A stretch of DNA of 64,000 nucleotides from contig NZ_JACIDW010000009.1 in NCBI RefSeq assembly GCF_014196505.1, positions 62,001 to 126,000 of the forward strand, written 5' to 3'. The stretch comes from Rhizobium metallidurans. Lineage in GTDB: Bacteria; Pseudomonadota; Alphaproteobacteria; Rhizobiales; Rhizobiaceae. The position numbers and the translations under genes are program-made. The notes below the pieces were generated by a model, which saw nothing but the letters and a program-made list of their open reading frames with translations, was not told the origin of the DNA and made no database searches. Below, piece by piece: positions 27,395 to 35,905 of this stretch (the stretch's first letter is position 1; each line of letters opens with the position of its first letter).

Positions 27395-28723
27395 TTAGAT
27401 GTTGGCGAGCAAATCGTTGATGCGCGACTCCATGTCGGCAAGCGCCGCATCGATTTCCTTCTGACCGGTGATCGCGGCGCTCATCTCCTGGCCGATAATG
27501 TCCTGGATCGCGAACTGGCGCTGAACGGTCGGCGGCAGCGGGGTGCCGAGCGTCGCGATCGCCGAGATCGTGTCGCGGTGCGGCAGCGCCTTGAACTCCT
27601 TGGAATCGAGCACCGCCTTGACGGCCGGCAGATGGCCGGTGCGCGACCAGTCGAAATCGTTGTCGCGGAAGAACTTCAGGAACTTGCCGATGGCGGCGAC
27701 CTCCTCCTCTGAGCGGTCCTTCTGCGACACCGCCCAGCTATGGCCGTCGGCATACTGCGCCTTCTTGCCCGGGAAGAGTTGCGGATACGGATAGACGGCA
27801 TAGCCGCCCTTGTTGAGCGCCGTGCCCGCCGTCTCGGACGAGGCATTGTAGTCGCCGATCACCCAGGTGCCGTTCAGCTGCACGCCGCCGTCGCCGGCCA
27901 GGAACGCGTTGATGCTGGCGGCGTAGTCGAGGTCCTTGACCGTATCGCCGTTGTCGTAGATCGCCTTGTACATCTCGAGGACCTTCTTGGCCTCGGGCGT
28001 ATTGATCTTCACCTGCTTCGGATCGGCGAAGAAGTTGGAATCCTGCTGGAAGAGGTAGGTGTAGAGGTTGCGCGTGTAGAGCGCGACTTCGTTGGCGAGG
28101 TTCTGGACGAAGTAGGGCTTGCCGGTCTTTTCGCGGAACTGCTTGGCTTGTGCCAGAAGCTCTTCCGGGCTGGTCGGCAGCTTGGGCGTGCCGTCGGCGT
28201 TGACCAGGTCGGCCTTTTTGAAGAGGTCCATGTTGATGTGGTAGAGCATGGTCCAGTTGTCGATCGGCAGGCCGTAGATCTTGCCTTCCTTCGTCACGCC
28301 GCCGAGGCTGGCTTCGGTGAAGTCGGTCGGCGCGACGCCTACGGACTTCAGCACGTCGTCGAGCGGCATGATCAGGCCCTTGCTCTGGTAGTCGGCAAGC
28401 ACGGACTGGTGGATGGTGACGATGTCGGGCGGATCGCCCGCGGCGAACTGCGCGGTGAGCTGGTCGTAGCCCGGCCATTCGACCGTGGTCACGGTCACAC
28501 GCACATCGGGATTGTCGGCGTTGAACTTGTTGATCAGGGAGGTGATGATACCGCACTCACCGACGGCCTTGCTGACATCGGTGTTGGTGCCCCAATCGGC
28601 ATCGCAAGCCCCAAAGAAGCGCTGCACGGTAAGCTCCGTGGCGGCGAAGGCCGGCGTTGACGCGCCGGCAAGCGCGATCACCGACGCCGCCGCCAGCATG
28701 TATTTCCTCAATGTATGTGTCAT
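27395..28723 (-). CDS. Sugar ABC importer, periplasmic binding protein (family 1)
   Basis: 442-residue secreted protein. The signal peptide ends TPAFAA (about residue 28). The body is a family 1 carbohydrate-binding protein: INKFNADNPDVRVTVTTVEW, FAAGDPPDIVTIHQSVLADY, and the late GVQLNGTWVIGDYN. It gives ligand to the two permeases encoded just upstream. The order in transcription is ATPase-permease-permease-binding protein, following a GH51 arabinofuranosidase gene. Arabinose or arabino-oligosaccharides are therefore the inferred ligands. An 82-base gap separates it from the permease. Confidence 0.88.
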   Translation of the reverse strand: MTHTLRKYMLAAASVIALAGASTPAFAATELTVQRFFGACDADWGTNTDVSKAVGECGIITSLINKFNADNPDVRVTVTTVEWPGYDQLTAQFAAGDPPDIVTIHQSVLADYQSKGLIMPLDDVLKSVGVAPTDFTEASLGGVTKEGKIYGLPIDNWTMLYHINMDLFKKADLVNADGTPKLPTSPEELLAQAKQFREKTGKPYFVQNLANEVALYTRNLYTYLFQQDSNFFADPKQVKINTPEAKKVLEMYKAIYDNGDTVKDLDYAASINAFLAGDGGVQLNGTWVIGDYNASSETAGTALNKGGYAVYPYPQLFPGKKAQYADGHSWAVSQKDRSEEEVAAIGKFLKFFRDNDFDWSRTGHLPAVKAVLDSKEFKALPHRDTISAIATLGTPLPPTVQRQFAIQDIIGQEMSAAITGQKEIDAALADMESRINDLLANI

Positions 28724-28805
28724 GCCCTTCTCCTCCTCTTCGGGGCTTTGCCCCTTTGGCTGGCCTCCTCCCGGGAAGCCGGTTTCGACGTCACCGCTTC
28801 AAGCC

Positions 28806-29657
28806 TCAGCGCACGGCGGCGCCGGAGACCGCGGTCACGATGTATTTCTGGAAAAACAGGTAGAGAACGAGGATCGGCGCGCTGGCAAAGACGGCCTGCG
28901 ACATCAAAAAGCCGAGGCCTTCGGACTGCGCGAAGTTGGTCTGTGTCGATGCGATGCCGACCGTCAGCGTATACATTTCCTTCTTCGTGCCCGAGATCAG
29001 CGGCCAGAAGTAATCGTTCCAGGCGCCGAGGAAGGTGAAGATGCCGAGCGTCGCCTGGGCTGGAACCGTCAATGGCAGGAGCACCTTCCAGAAGATCTTG
29101 AAGCGACTGGCATTGTCGAGCAGTGCCGCTTCGTCGAGCTCCTTGGGGATGGCGCGGAAATACTGGGTCATCAGGAACACGCCGAACGGCGCTGACAATC
29201 CGGGCAGGATCAGTCCCTGATAGGTGTTGTGGAACTTCAGCCAGCTGAACAACTGATGGCGGGCGATGAGCACCGCCTGCTCCGGAACCGCCAGCCCCAG
29301 GAGCACGATGATGAACAGCGTGTTGCGATAGGGAAAGTTCAGCCGCGCGAAGCCGTATCCGGCGAGCGACGACAACACCAGCGTGCCGATGGTAAGCCCG
29401 CCTGCGACGATCACGCTGTTCAGCACCCAGCGGAACACCGACGATGTCGCCAGGATATTGATATAGTTGCCGATCGTGTAGGGCGCGTTGAAGACGGAGT
29501 TCATATCCGCCATCAGCTCCTTGTTGTCCTTCAGCGACAGGCCGATCACCCACAGCACCGGCGCGAGCATGACCAGCGCGCAGAGGATCGCGAGGAAAAG
29601 GATCACGCGGTCGCCCAGCGAACGGCCGACCATATTGCCACCTGTCGCGAGACTCAT
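28806..29657 (-). CDS. Sugar ABC importer permease (MalG type)
   Basis: 283-residue inner-membrane permease with six hydrophobic segments. The EAA loop is ELDEAALLDNASRFKIFWKVLLPLT, the ATPase contact of the MalG/UgpE group (shown in part: DEAALLDNASRFKIF). I chose ATG 29657 (MSLATGGNMVG), whose ATGA overlaps the stop of the upstream permease. The final residues QKYIVTAVSGAAVR fit the MalG-type tail (QKYFVxGxxxGAVKG), slightly altered at the end. It forms the channel with the next gene. Confidence 0.92.
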   Translation of the reverse strand: MSLATGGNMVGRSLGDRVILFLAILCALVMLAPVLWVIGLSLKDNKELMADMNSVFNAPYTIGNYINILATSSVFRWVLNSVIVAGGLTIGTLVLSSLAGYGFARLNFPYRNTLFIIVLLGLAVPEQAVLIARHQLFSWLKFHNTYQGLILPGLSAPFGVFLMTQYFRAIPKELDEAALLDNASRFKIFWKVLLPLTVPAQATLGIFTFLGAWNDYFWPLISGTKKEMYTLTVGIASTQTNFAQSEGLGFLMSQAVFASAPILVLYLFFQKYIVTAVSGAAVR

Positions 29658-30589
29658 ACTTCTTCTCCCTTTCGGCGCGAAATGACGTACTGCGCCATGG
29701 CGGCGACGAGGATCAGCATGAAGAGGATTTCGGAGGCGGCAGCACCCAGCCCCAGATCCCATTTGGTGAAGGCCGCTTCGTAGATGTAGAAGACGATCGG
29801 CTTGGAGACGTTGTTCGGGCCGCCGTTGGTCATCAGCTTGGCCTGGCCGAAGAGCTGGAACTGCAGGACGATCTGGATGATCACGACCAGCGCGAAGGTG
29901 CGGCGGATGGACGGCAGCGTGATGTACCAGAGCGTGCGCCAGCGGCTGGCATTGTCGAGCGCCGCCGCTTCGTAGATATCGCCCGGAATCTGCTGCAGGG
30001 CGGAGAGGAACAGCATCATCGGCAGGCCGACGCACCACCAGATGGTGGCGATGGCTATGCCGATCATCGCCAGCTTTGGATCGGAAAGGAACGCCGGAGG
30101 CGTGGCGCCGAACCAGCCGTAGATGGTGGCGAGCAGGCCGAAATTGCCGATGAAGACGATGCGCCAGATCAGCGTGACGATGGTCACCGACAGAACCGAC
30201 GACGAGAAGTAGATCGTGCGAAGGGCGGCCGCCGTGCGCGTCTTGCGGTTCAAGGCCAGCGCCAGCATCAGGCCGATGATGGCGAGCGCCGGGACGGTCA
30301 GGAGCACGAAGTAGAAGGTGTTGCCGATCGCCTGGATGAAGATCTTGTCGCGAAACAGCCTGAGATAGTTGTCGATCCCGACGAAACGGCCGACGCCAAA
30401 GGCATCCGCCTTGTGCAGGCTCAGCCAGATGCCCCAGAAGAGCGGCACGATGAGCAGCGTCACGAAGAAGAACAGATAGGGCAGAACGAAGATCGCGTTG
30501 CGCCAGAGCGGGGCGTTGATGTTCTGCACCTTCAGGCGGGCGGAAGCCTTGGCGAGCGTGCGGGTGGCTGACAGCGTCGTCTCAGCCAT
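29654..30589 (-). CDS. Sugar ABC importer permease (MalF/UgpA type)
   Basis: 311-residue inner-membrane permease. Hydrophobic helices begin at about residue 30 (AIFVLPYLFFFVTLLIVPL). The EAA loop is DIYEAAALDNASRWRTLWYITL. The ATG at 30589 (MAETTLSATR) has GAGGAG upstream; an in-frame ATG at 30604 lacks a ribosome site. The start overlaps the end of the ATPase reading frame by 8 bases and the stop overlaps the MalG-type partner. Partner and substrate inference are from the arabinofuranosidase upstream. Confidence 0.92.
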   Translation of the reverse strand: MAETTLSATRTLAKASARLKVQNINAPLWRNAIFVLPYLFFFVTLLIVPLFWGIWLSLHKADAFGVGRFVGIDNYLRLFRDKIFIQAIGNTFYFVLLTVPALAIIGLMLALALNRKTRTAAALRTIYFSSSVLSVTIVTLIWRIVFIGNFGLLATIYGWFGATPPAFLSDPKLAMIGIAIATIWWCVGLPMMLFLSALQQIPGDIYEAAALDNASRWRTLWYITLPSIRRTFALVVIIQIVLQFQLFGQAKLMTNGGPNNVSKPIVFYIYEAAFTKWDLGLGAAASEILFMLILVAAMAQYVISRRKGEEV

Positions 30590-31683
30590 GGCCCGGCTCC
30601 TCATTGTGCCAGGCGCGGCCGTCGTCGTTGAATAGATGCGTTCTGCCGCCGTCTAGCGTCAGCCCGACTTCGTCGCCGATCGCGACACGGCTGTTGCCGA
30701 TATCCTCGGCGACGATGACGCTGCCATCCGTGAGTCTGGTATAGAGCAGCGTGCGATCGCCCAGGCGTTCGAGCACATCGACCTTGCCCCTGGTGGTGGC
30801 GGGAACGCCGTTGGCGATCTTAACCGCCTCGGCGCGAATGCCGAGCCGCATGGTTGCCGCCACCGAGACCGGCGGCGCGGATGGCGGTCTTGAGCTGCGT
30901 GCCATCAGGCAATTTGGCGCTGATGAAGCCGTTCTCTTCCGCTATGCCGACATCGAGAAAGTTCATCGTCGGCGAACCGACGAAAGTCGCGACGAAGCGG
31001 CTGGCCGGGCGGGAGTAGATCTCCATCGGCGTGCCGATCTGCTCGATCTTGCGGTTGTTCATGACGACGATGCGATCGGCCAGCGTCATCGCCTCGATCT
31101 GGTCGTGGGTCACGAAGATCATCGTCGACTTCACGCGGTTGCGAAGCTGCGCCAGTTCGACGCGTGTGCGGACGCGCAACGCCGCATCGAGGTTGGACAA
31201 AGGCTCGTCGAACAGGAATGCCTTGGGTTCCTTGACGATGGCGCGGCCGATGGCGACGCGCTGGCGCTGGCCGCCGGAGAGCTGGCCAGGCTTACGTTCC
31301 AGGAGATGACCGATCTCGAGCATACGGGCGGCTTCGGCCACGCGCGCCGTGATCACATCCGATGGAACCGCGATGTTGCGCAGCCCGAAGGCCATGTTGT
31401 CGGCGACCGTCATGTGCGGATAGAGCGCGTAGCTCTGGAACACCATGGCGATATCGCGCTGGCCGGGTGGCAGCGTATCGATGCGCTCGCCGTTGATCGA
31501 GATCGTGCCGTCGTCGACACTCTCAAGCCCGGCGATCATCCTCAGAAGCGTGGATTTCCCGCAGCCGGAGGGGCCGAGGAAGACCATGAACTCGTTGGCC
31601 TTGATCGACAGCGACAAGCCGTCGAGCACGGTCATCGAACCGTAGCGCTTGCTGACATTGCTGATTTCGATATTGGCCGTCAT
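30582..31683 (-). pseudogene. Sugar ABC importer ATP-binding protein (UgpC/MsmK type), frameshifted
   Basis: The first about 270 residues from ATG 31683 ([15 protein letters not shown]) form a complete ATPase core: Walker [10 protein letters not shown], signature [15 protein letters not shown], Walker [18 protein letters not shown]-loop [15 protein letters not shown]. That frame then ends at 30820 after [12 protein letters not shown] and non-homologous residues. The C-terminal TOBE part ([19 protein letters not shown] onward to GDEVGLTLDGGRTHLFN) continues in another frame to 30582. The change of frame falls around 30868-30881 in a GGCGGCGCGG run. Total 1102 bases is one more than a multiple of three, as a one-base insertion would give. 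Either a truncated 287-residue ATPase is made, or this is a sequencing error. Confidence 0.8.
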
Positions 31684-31890
31684 CCGGCTGCTCCCGTGAT
31701 GCAGTCGGAATCCGAAAATCCGATATGAACACATGGTTGGCACGAAACGGCTCGAATGGCGCCTGCCTCGACGAGCAGGCCGCCCTTCGTCCATGATGGT
31801 GCCAAAACAGAAGCGGTAGCTCCCATCTTTTCCTCCCAGTGGCACGTCAAATCTGGTGCGTCGACGTTAAATCATACAACTTCGATGTCA

Positions 31891-31917
31891 ACATATCTTC
31901 GATATGTATCAGATATC
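31891..31917 (-). promoter_or_regulatory. Candidate operator of the sugar ABC operon
   Basis: AT-rich dyads: ACATATCTTCGATATGT (31891-31907, perfect 7-base arms) overlapping GATATGTATCAGATATC (31901-31917). They lie between the arabinofuranosidase stop and the ATPase start, about 210 bases before that start. Binding by the ArsR-type regulator at 33548 is a guess. The remaining part of 31684-31890 shows nothing clear. Confidence 0.45.
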
Positions 31918-31928
31918 GTGATTTATAA

Positions 31929-33440
31929 TCAGGCCTGCAGCCGGATCACGCGGTAGGACAGCGGCGCGATCTTCGCCGTCAGCTTGCCATCGGCGAATGC
32001 GGAGCCGCTGGCCTTCACCGGAACGACATTGTCCGGCTTTTCGGCCGTGTTGGTGATGGCGAGATCCGAATGGGCAATGACCTGATCGTCGATGACCTTG
32101 AGGTTGCCGAATTCAAGCAGGCTGACGTCGAGATCGAGCGCTTCCGTGCCGTGACGGTTGACGATGAAGAAGGTAACGACGCCGGCGCCCTTGTCGTGGA
32201 CGGCCGAGACGTCGAGATAGGGAACGCTGCCGACGTCGTCGACCTCGTAGGTCGGGCTGTCGACCATCAACTTCAGGGCCGTGCCGCGGCCATAGACCGA
32301 GGCGAAGTAGTAGGGATAGAAGATCGTCTGGCGCCATGCGGCGCCACCCGGCGTCGTCATGATCGGCGCGATGACGTTGACCAGCTGCGCCAGGCAGGCG
32401 ATCTTCACGACATCGGCGCGGTTGATGAAGGTGTTCAGGATGCAGCCGACCTGCAGCACGTCCTCGAAATTATAGTCGTCCTCGAGCAGCGCCGGGGCGT
32501 GCGGCCAGCCATTGGCGCCCGCGAGCGTCGCCTTGTCGCGCTCCTTGGAGTGGTACCAGACGTTCCACTCGTCGAAGGAGATGTAGACGTCCTTGGTCGA
32601 GCGCTTCTTCGCCTTGATATAGTCGATGACGCCGGCAACCGTGCCGATGTAGTTGTCGAGTTCGATGCTGCGGGCGAGATAGTTCGCCGTGTTCTTGGCG
32701 CGGTTCTCGAAATACATGTGCAGCGAGATGTATTCGACCTCGTTATAGGTGTGATCGAGAACGGTCGCCTCCCATTCCGGATAGGTCGGCATGTGGGCGT
32801 TGGACGAGCCGCAGACGACGAGTTCGAGCGAGCTGTCGAAAGCGCGCATCGCCTTGGCGGTTTCATGCGCCAGCCGGCCATACTCGTCGGCGGTCTTGTG
32901 ACCGATCTGCCAGGGGCCGTCCATCTCGTTGCCGAGGCACCAGAGCTTGACGTCCCAGGGCTCGGAGCGGCCATTGGCGATGCGCTTGTCGCTCCAATCG
33001 CTGCCGCCGGGATGATTGACATATTCGAGAAAGTTGCGGGCTTCATCGAGGCCGCGCGAGCCGAGATTGACGGCCAGCATCATCTCGGTCTTGGCCGAGA
33101 CGCACCAGTCGGCGAATTCGTGCATGCCGACCTGGTTGCTTTCGGAGGTGTGCCAGGCAAGATCGAGGCGCGTCGGGCGGCTTTCCTTCGGGCCGATGCC
33201 GTCTTCCCAATTATAGGCCGACACGAAGTTGCCGCCGGGATAACGCACGATCGGAACGTTGAGCTCCTTGACGAGATCGATCACGTCCCTGCGCATGCCG
33301 TTTTCGTCGGCGGTCTGATGATCGGGTTCGTAAATACCGGTATAGACGGCACGGCCGAGGTGCTCGATGAACGAGCCATACAGGCGCGGATCGATGTCCG
33401 AGATCGTGTATTTGCTGTGCGCGATAACCGCAGCCTTCAT
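31929..33440 (-). CDS. abfA: Alpha-L-arabinofuranosidase, glycoside hydrolase family 51
   Basis: 503-residue cytoplasmic retaining glycosidase that frees L-arabinose from arabino-oligosaccharides. The acid/base glutamate is in LWCLGNEMDGPWQIG (about residue 175) and the nucleophile glutamate in YISFDEWNVWY (about 295). The N-terminal DPRLYGSFIEHLGRAVYTGIY and RYPGGNFVSAYNWEDGIGP are GH51 signatures. There is no signal peptide, which fits hydrolysis after import by the adjacent ABC system. The ATG at 33440 has GGAGG at the right distance; the upstream ATG at 33455 would start before the ribosome site. Confidence 0.95.
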   Translation of the reverse strand: MKAAVIAHSKYTISDIDPRLYGSFIEHLGRAVYTGIYEPDHQTADENGMRRDVIDLVKELNVPIVRYPGGNFVSAYNWEDGIGPKESRPTRLDLAWHTSESNQVGMHEFADWCVSAKTEMMLAVNLGSRGLDEARNFLEYVNHPGGSDWSDKRIANGRSEPWDVKLWCLGNEMDGPWQIGHKTADEYGRLAHETAKAMRAFDSSLELVVCGSSNAHMPTYPEWEATVLDHTYNEVEYISLHMYFENRAKNTANYLARSIELDNYIGTVAGVIDYIKAKKRSTKDVYISFDEWNVWYHSKERDKATLAGANGWPHAPALLEDDYNFEDVLQVGCILNTFINRADVVKIACLAQLVNVIAPIMTTPGGAAWRQTIFYPYYFASVYGRGTALKLMVDSPTYEVDDVGSVPYLDVSAVHDKGAGVVTFFIVNRHGTEALDLDVSLLEFGNLKVIDDQVIAHSDLAITNTAEKPDNVVPVKASGSAFADGKLTAKIAPLSYRVIRLQA

Positions 33441-33463
33441 GATATCCTCCACCATATCATTTT

Positions 33464-33481
33464 TTGTGATCTATATCACAA
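33464..33481 (-). promoter_or_regulatory. CRP-like palindrome upstream of abfA
   Basis: TTGTGATCTATATCACAA is a perfect 18-base palindrome, 23 bases before the abfA ATG. It matches the TGTGA-N6-TCACA half-site pattern of CRP/FNR-family proteins. It could also be the site of the neighbouring ArsR-type regulator. Position near the start suggests either repression or a distal promoter. Confidence 0.5.
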
Positions 33482-33547
33482 TTTACGATGAATAAAGCGG
33501 AAGCCTCGGCCGGGGTCAAGGGCAAAGTTCAGGAAATCGGGTACAGT

Positions 33548-34474
33548 CTAGCGTGTTCTGATACGCAGCAGGATGTCCTGGTCGTAATTGCCGAAACCGC
33601 GGCCGAAAATGTTGATGCCGCCAGGGTGCTTGGCGTCGTCGCGAACGCCGATGCGCAAGCGAATCGAGTGGTGCTCGTCGAGCTTCAGATCAGAAAGCGC
33701 CACGTCGGAAATGCGCAACCCATCGACGAAGGCGCCCTCCTCGTTGATACGGAAGCTCTTCAGCTTGCCGTATTGCGAGCCCTTCAATTTCCACCAATCC
33801 GGCGTGAAAGCCCCACGTTTGTCGCCGAAATCGCCCGGAGACGTCCAGGTGCCGATGTCGATGCCATTGACCGTGAGCGTGATATCGGAGGGCCAATCGG
33901 CACTGGTGCCGGGCACTTCGGAGCTCAATTCCATGACGAACTCGATCTCGCGGATGCGGGTATTGGTCAGTCTGGCATTGTTGGGAAACTGGTATTCGAC
34001 ATGCCCGCGCGTGAACCAGATCAGCGCCGTCTTCATGCGGTCCGGATCGAGGAAAGTATTGGGCACGTCGAGCAGGCCGATGATGCCATCCACCGAACAG
34101 AGGCCGCAGGGCGCGGTCACATCATAGCTGGTATAGAGACCCAGCGGCATCGCCACCTCGATCGCATCCGGTTCGGTTTCCTTGATTTCATTCTTGAAGA
34201 CGACGAGGATCTCGTCATAGACGCTGTGACAGACCTTCTGGTTGCCCTTTCGCGCCTTCTGCGTCTCGGTGCGGATCAGCCCCGCCTCCTCCAGCATCTG
34301 CACGTTGGTCGAGACGCTGGACTGCGGCAAATCAAGAATATCAGCGATTTCGTTGACGTTGAGAGGGCCTTTTTCGTGCAGGAGCTTCAACACGGAAACC
34401 CTTGCCGGCGAAGCCAGCCCCTTCAGGATGGGCATGCCTTCCTCGGGATCGACGACAAGAAAGTTGCGGCTCAT
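33548..34474 (-). CDS. ArsR-type transcription regulator with a large C-terminal sensor domain
   Basis: 308-residue protein. Residues about 10-80 are a winged helix of the ArsR kind: GLASPARVSVLKLLHEKG, then LNVNEIADILDLPQSSVSTNV and LEEAGLIRTETQKARKGNQ. The remaining about 215 residues are beta-rich, with many tryptophans (ADWPSDITLTVNGIDIGTW, TPDWWKLKG) and a motif PCGLCSVDGIIGLLDVPNTF. This is far longer than a normal metal-sensing ArsR protein and looks like a ligand-binding sandwich. Context (arabinofuranosidase and sugar importer on the same strand) suggests an arabinoside sensor. The start at ATG 34474 fits the winged-helix domain. Confidence 0.82.
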   Translation of the reverse strand: MSRNFLVVDPEEGMPILKGLASPARVSVLKLLHEKGPLNVNEIADILDLPQSSVSTNVQMLEEAGLIRTETQKARKGNQKVCHSVYDEILVVFKNEIKETEPDAIEVAMPLGLYTSYDVTAPCGLCSVDGIIGLLDVPNTFLDPDRMKTALIWFTRGHVEYQFPNNARLTNTRIREIEFVMELSSEVPGTSADWPSDITLTVNGIDIGTWTSPGDFGDKRGAFTPDWWKLKGSQYGKLKSFRINEEGAFVDGLRISDVALSDLKLDEHHSIRLRIGVRDDAKHPGGINIFGRGFGNYDQDILLRIRTR

Positions 34475-34488
34475 GGGCTTCCGATCGC

Positions 34489-34516
34489 ACGTAGGTAAGA
34501 GAATAAAGACCTACGT
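34489..34516 (-). promoter_or_regulatory. Inverted repeat upstream of the ArsR-type regulator
   Basis: ACGTAGGT and ACCTACGT, perfect 8-base arms 12 bases apart, starting 15 bases before the regulator's ATG on the minus strand. The place and symmetry suit an autoregulatory operator. It could instead form an RNA hairpin in the leader. Confidence 0.4.
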
Positions 34517-34589
34517 TACATATCAGCATTCTCGATAGATTCAATCGGGACGGCAGCGTCGTGTTACGTTTTCGTGACAAGCTGACGAC

Positions 34590-34622
34590 ATTCACCTCGC
34601 TCGCATGACGAGCGAGGTGAAT
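34590..34622 (-). terminator. Hairpin after ribB
   Basis: Stem ATTCACCTCGCTCG / CGAGCGAGGTGAAT (14 bases) with a 5-base loop, 31 bases after the ribB stop. There is no T-tract on the minus strand, so termination is likely but not of the classic form. Confidence 0.55.
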
Positions 34623-34653
34623 GCATAGGAGCGGCGTTGAACTCCGCCGTATG

Positions 34654-35286
34654 TTATGCGGCCTTGACCGGAGCCTCGCCTCGTCTGTAGGCGATCAGAT
34701 CCTCGATGGTGATCAGGTGCAGGCCATGGCGCTCGGCGAAACGCTCGAGCTCCGGCAGACGGGCCATCGTGCCGTCGTCGTTCGCGACCTCGCAGATCAC
34801 GCCGGAGGCCGGCAACCCCGCCAGTCTGGCGAGATCGACGGCCGCTTCCGTATGCCCGGGGCGCGACAGGACCCCATCGGGATGGGCGCGAAGGGGAAAG
34901 ATGTGGCCCGGCCGCGCGAAATCGTCCGGCCGCGCATTCGAGCCCACCAGCGCGCGAACGGTGGCGGCGCGGTCGGCGGCGGAAATGCCGGTGGTCGTTT
35001 CGGGGATGTAGTCGACCGAGACGGTGAACGCTGTCTTCAGCATTTCGGTGTTGCGCGGAACCATCAGCGGGATGTCGAGCTCGTCGAGACGCTCGCCCTC
35101 CATCGCGACGCAAATCAGCCCGCGAGCGTGGTTCATCATGAATGCGATCGCCTGCGGCGTCACCTTCTCGGAGGCGATCACGAGGTCGCCTTCGTTTTCG
35201 CGGTCGCGATCATCGACGACCACGACGATTTCGCCGCGCGACATCGCGGCAACCGCATCTTCAATCCTGGAAATAGTCAACGTCAT
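34654..35286 (-). CDS. ribB: 3,4-dihydroxy-2-butanone-4-phosphate synthase
   Basis: 210-residue enzyme that makes the four-carbon riboflavin precursor from ribulose 5-phosphate. The acidic active-site loop DDRDRENEGDLVIASE (about residue 27-42), the ARGLICVAM region, and RPGHIFPLRAHPDGVLSRPGHTEAAVDL are diagnostic. It is the stand-alone RibB form, without a GTP cyclohydrolase II domain. The ATG at 35286 (MTLTISRIED) is preferred to TTG 35295. An FMN riboswitch about 110 bases upstream controls it. Confidence 0.95.
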   Translation of the reverse strand: MTLTISRIEDAVAAMSRGEIVVVVDDRDRENEGDLVIASEKVTPQAIAFMMNHARGLICVAMEGERLDELDIPLMVPRNTEMLKTAFTVSVDYIPETTTGISAADRAATVRALVGSNARPDDFARPGHIFPLRAHPDGVLSRPGHTEAAVDLARLAGLPASGVICEVANDDGTMARLPELERFAERHGLHLITIEDLIAYRRGEAPVKAA

Positions 35287-35394
35287 GCCTTTCAAGGGTT
35301 AGCCGCTTGCGCGGCGTACATGGCCGTAAGGCCACAATCATCCCTTGGGCGAACAAGCATGGAGACGCCGCACGGATGCGACGTTCGCTGCATT

Positions 35395-35532
35395 GCTCTC
35401 TTCCATCCGGACTATACCGTCGGCTCCGGCATCTCACCGGATCTGCTGACCCTTCGTTTCACCGAAGGCGCTCGCGGGCTCCGAGTTTCCTCGATACCGC
35501 CGGTGGGGAATTGCACCCCGCCCTGAGAACGA
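35395..35532 (-). promoter_or_regulatory. FMN riboswitch (RFN element)
   Basis: Read on the minus strand the conserved strings are AGGGCGGGGTGCAATTCCCC, ACCGGCGGTA, GAGCCCGCGAGCGC, GGGTCAGCAGATCCGGTG, AGATGCCGGAGCCGACGGT and ATAGTCCGGATGGAAGAGAG. They occur in the order of the known FMN aptamer with its six helices. It precedes ribB, the usual target, so riboflavin synthesis is shut off when FMN is plentiful. A separate terminator between aptamer and gene was not clear; control may be at translation. Confidence 0.95.
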
Positions 35533-35652
35533 AGCGACCATAAGCAAATAGAGGCACATTCCGCAAGTGCTGGGACGATCCAAACCGGGAGCGCTGACCG
35601 AACGCAGTGTTCAATCATTTGTGGCCGCCATGGCTCGGATGGATGCCTGAAA

Positions 35653-35674
35653 TCTTTATAGCTTTTTTATTTGG
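35653..35674 (+). promoter_or_regulatory. Candidate KdpE-binding site and kdp promoter region
   Basis: TCTTTATAGCTTTTTTATTT followed by GGGACGCC, about 135 bases before the first small gene of the kdp operon. It resembles the T-rich KdpE target described in E. coli (TTTATA, then a run of T, then a GC-rich block), quoted from memory. A tight GC palindrome (GGACGCC/GGCGTCC) follows directly at about 35674-35688. Confidence 0.45.
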
Positions 35675-35805
35675 GACGCCGGGCGTCCGTCTCGACCCTT
35701 TATGCGGATCGGCAGCATAAATCTCGTGCGGACCAAGATCGTCCGCCGGTTGCAGGCATCTCGATGGCCCCACCGCTTCGAAACATCTGGAAGGAAATGC
35801 GACCG

Positions 35806-35889
35806 ATGATGGACATCGTTCTGATCGGCACCGCCGTGATTTTTTTCGCGCTCTGCTTTGCCTACGTCAAGGCATGCGACGCGCTCTGA
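35806..35889 (+). CDS. Small membrane protein at the head of the kdp operon
   Basis: 27-residue protein MMDIVLIGTAVIFFALCFA followed by YVKACDAL: one hydrophobic helix and a charged C-terminus. Similar single-helix peptides ending in a C(D/E)xL tail occur before kdpF in many bacteria, but their function is not established. A weak AAGGA lies 11 bases upstream of the first ATG (35806); the second ATG (35809) is equally possible. kdpF starts 17 bases after the stop. Confidence 0.65.
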   Translation: MMDIVLIGTAVIFFALCFAYVKACDAL

Positions 35890-35905
35890 ACCGAGGCCAT
35901 ACGCC

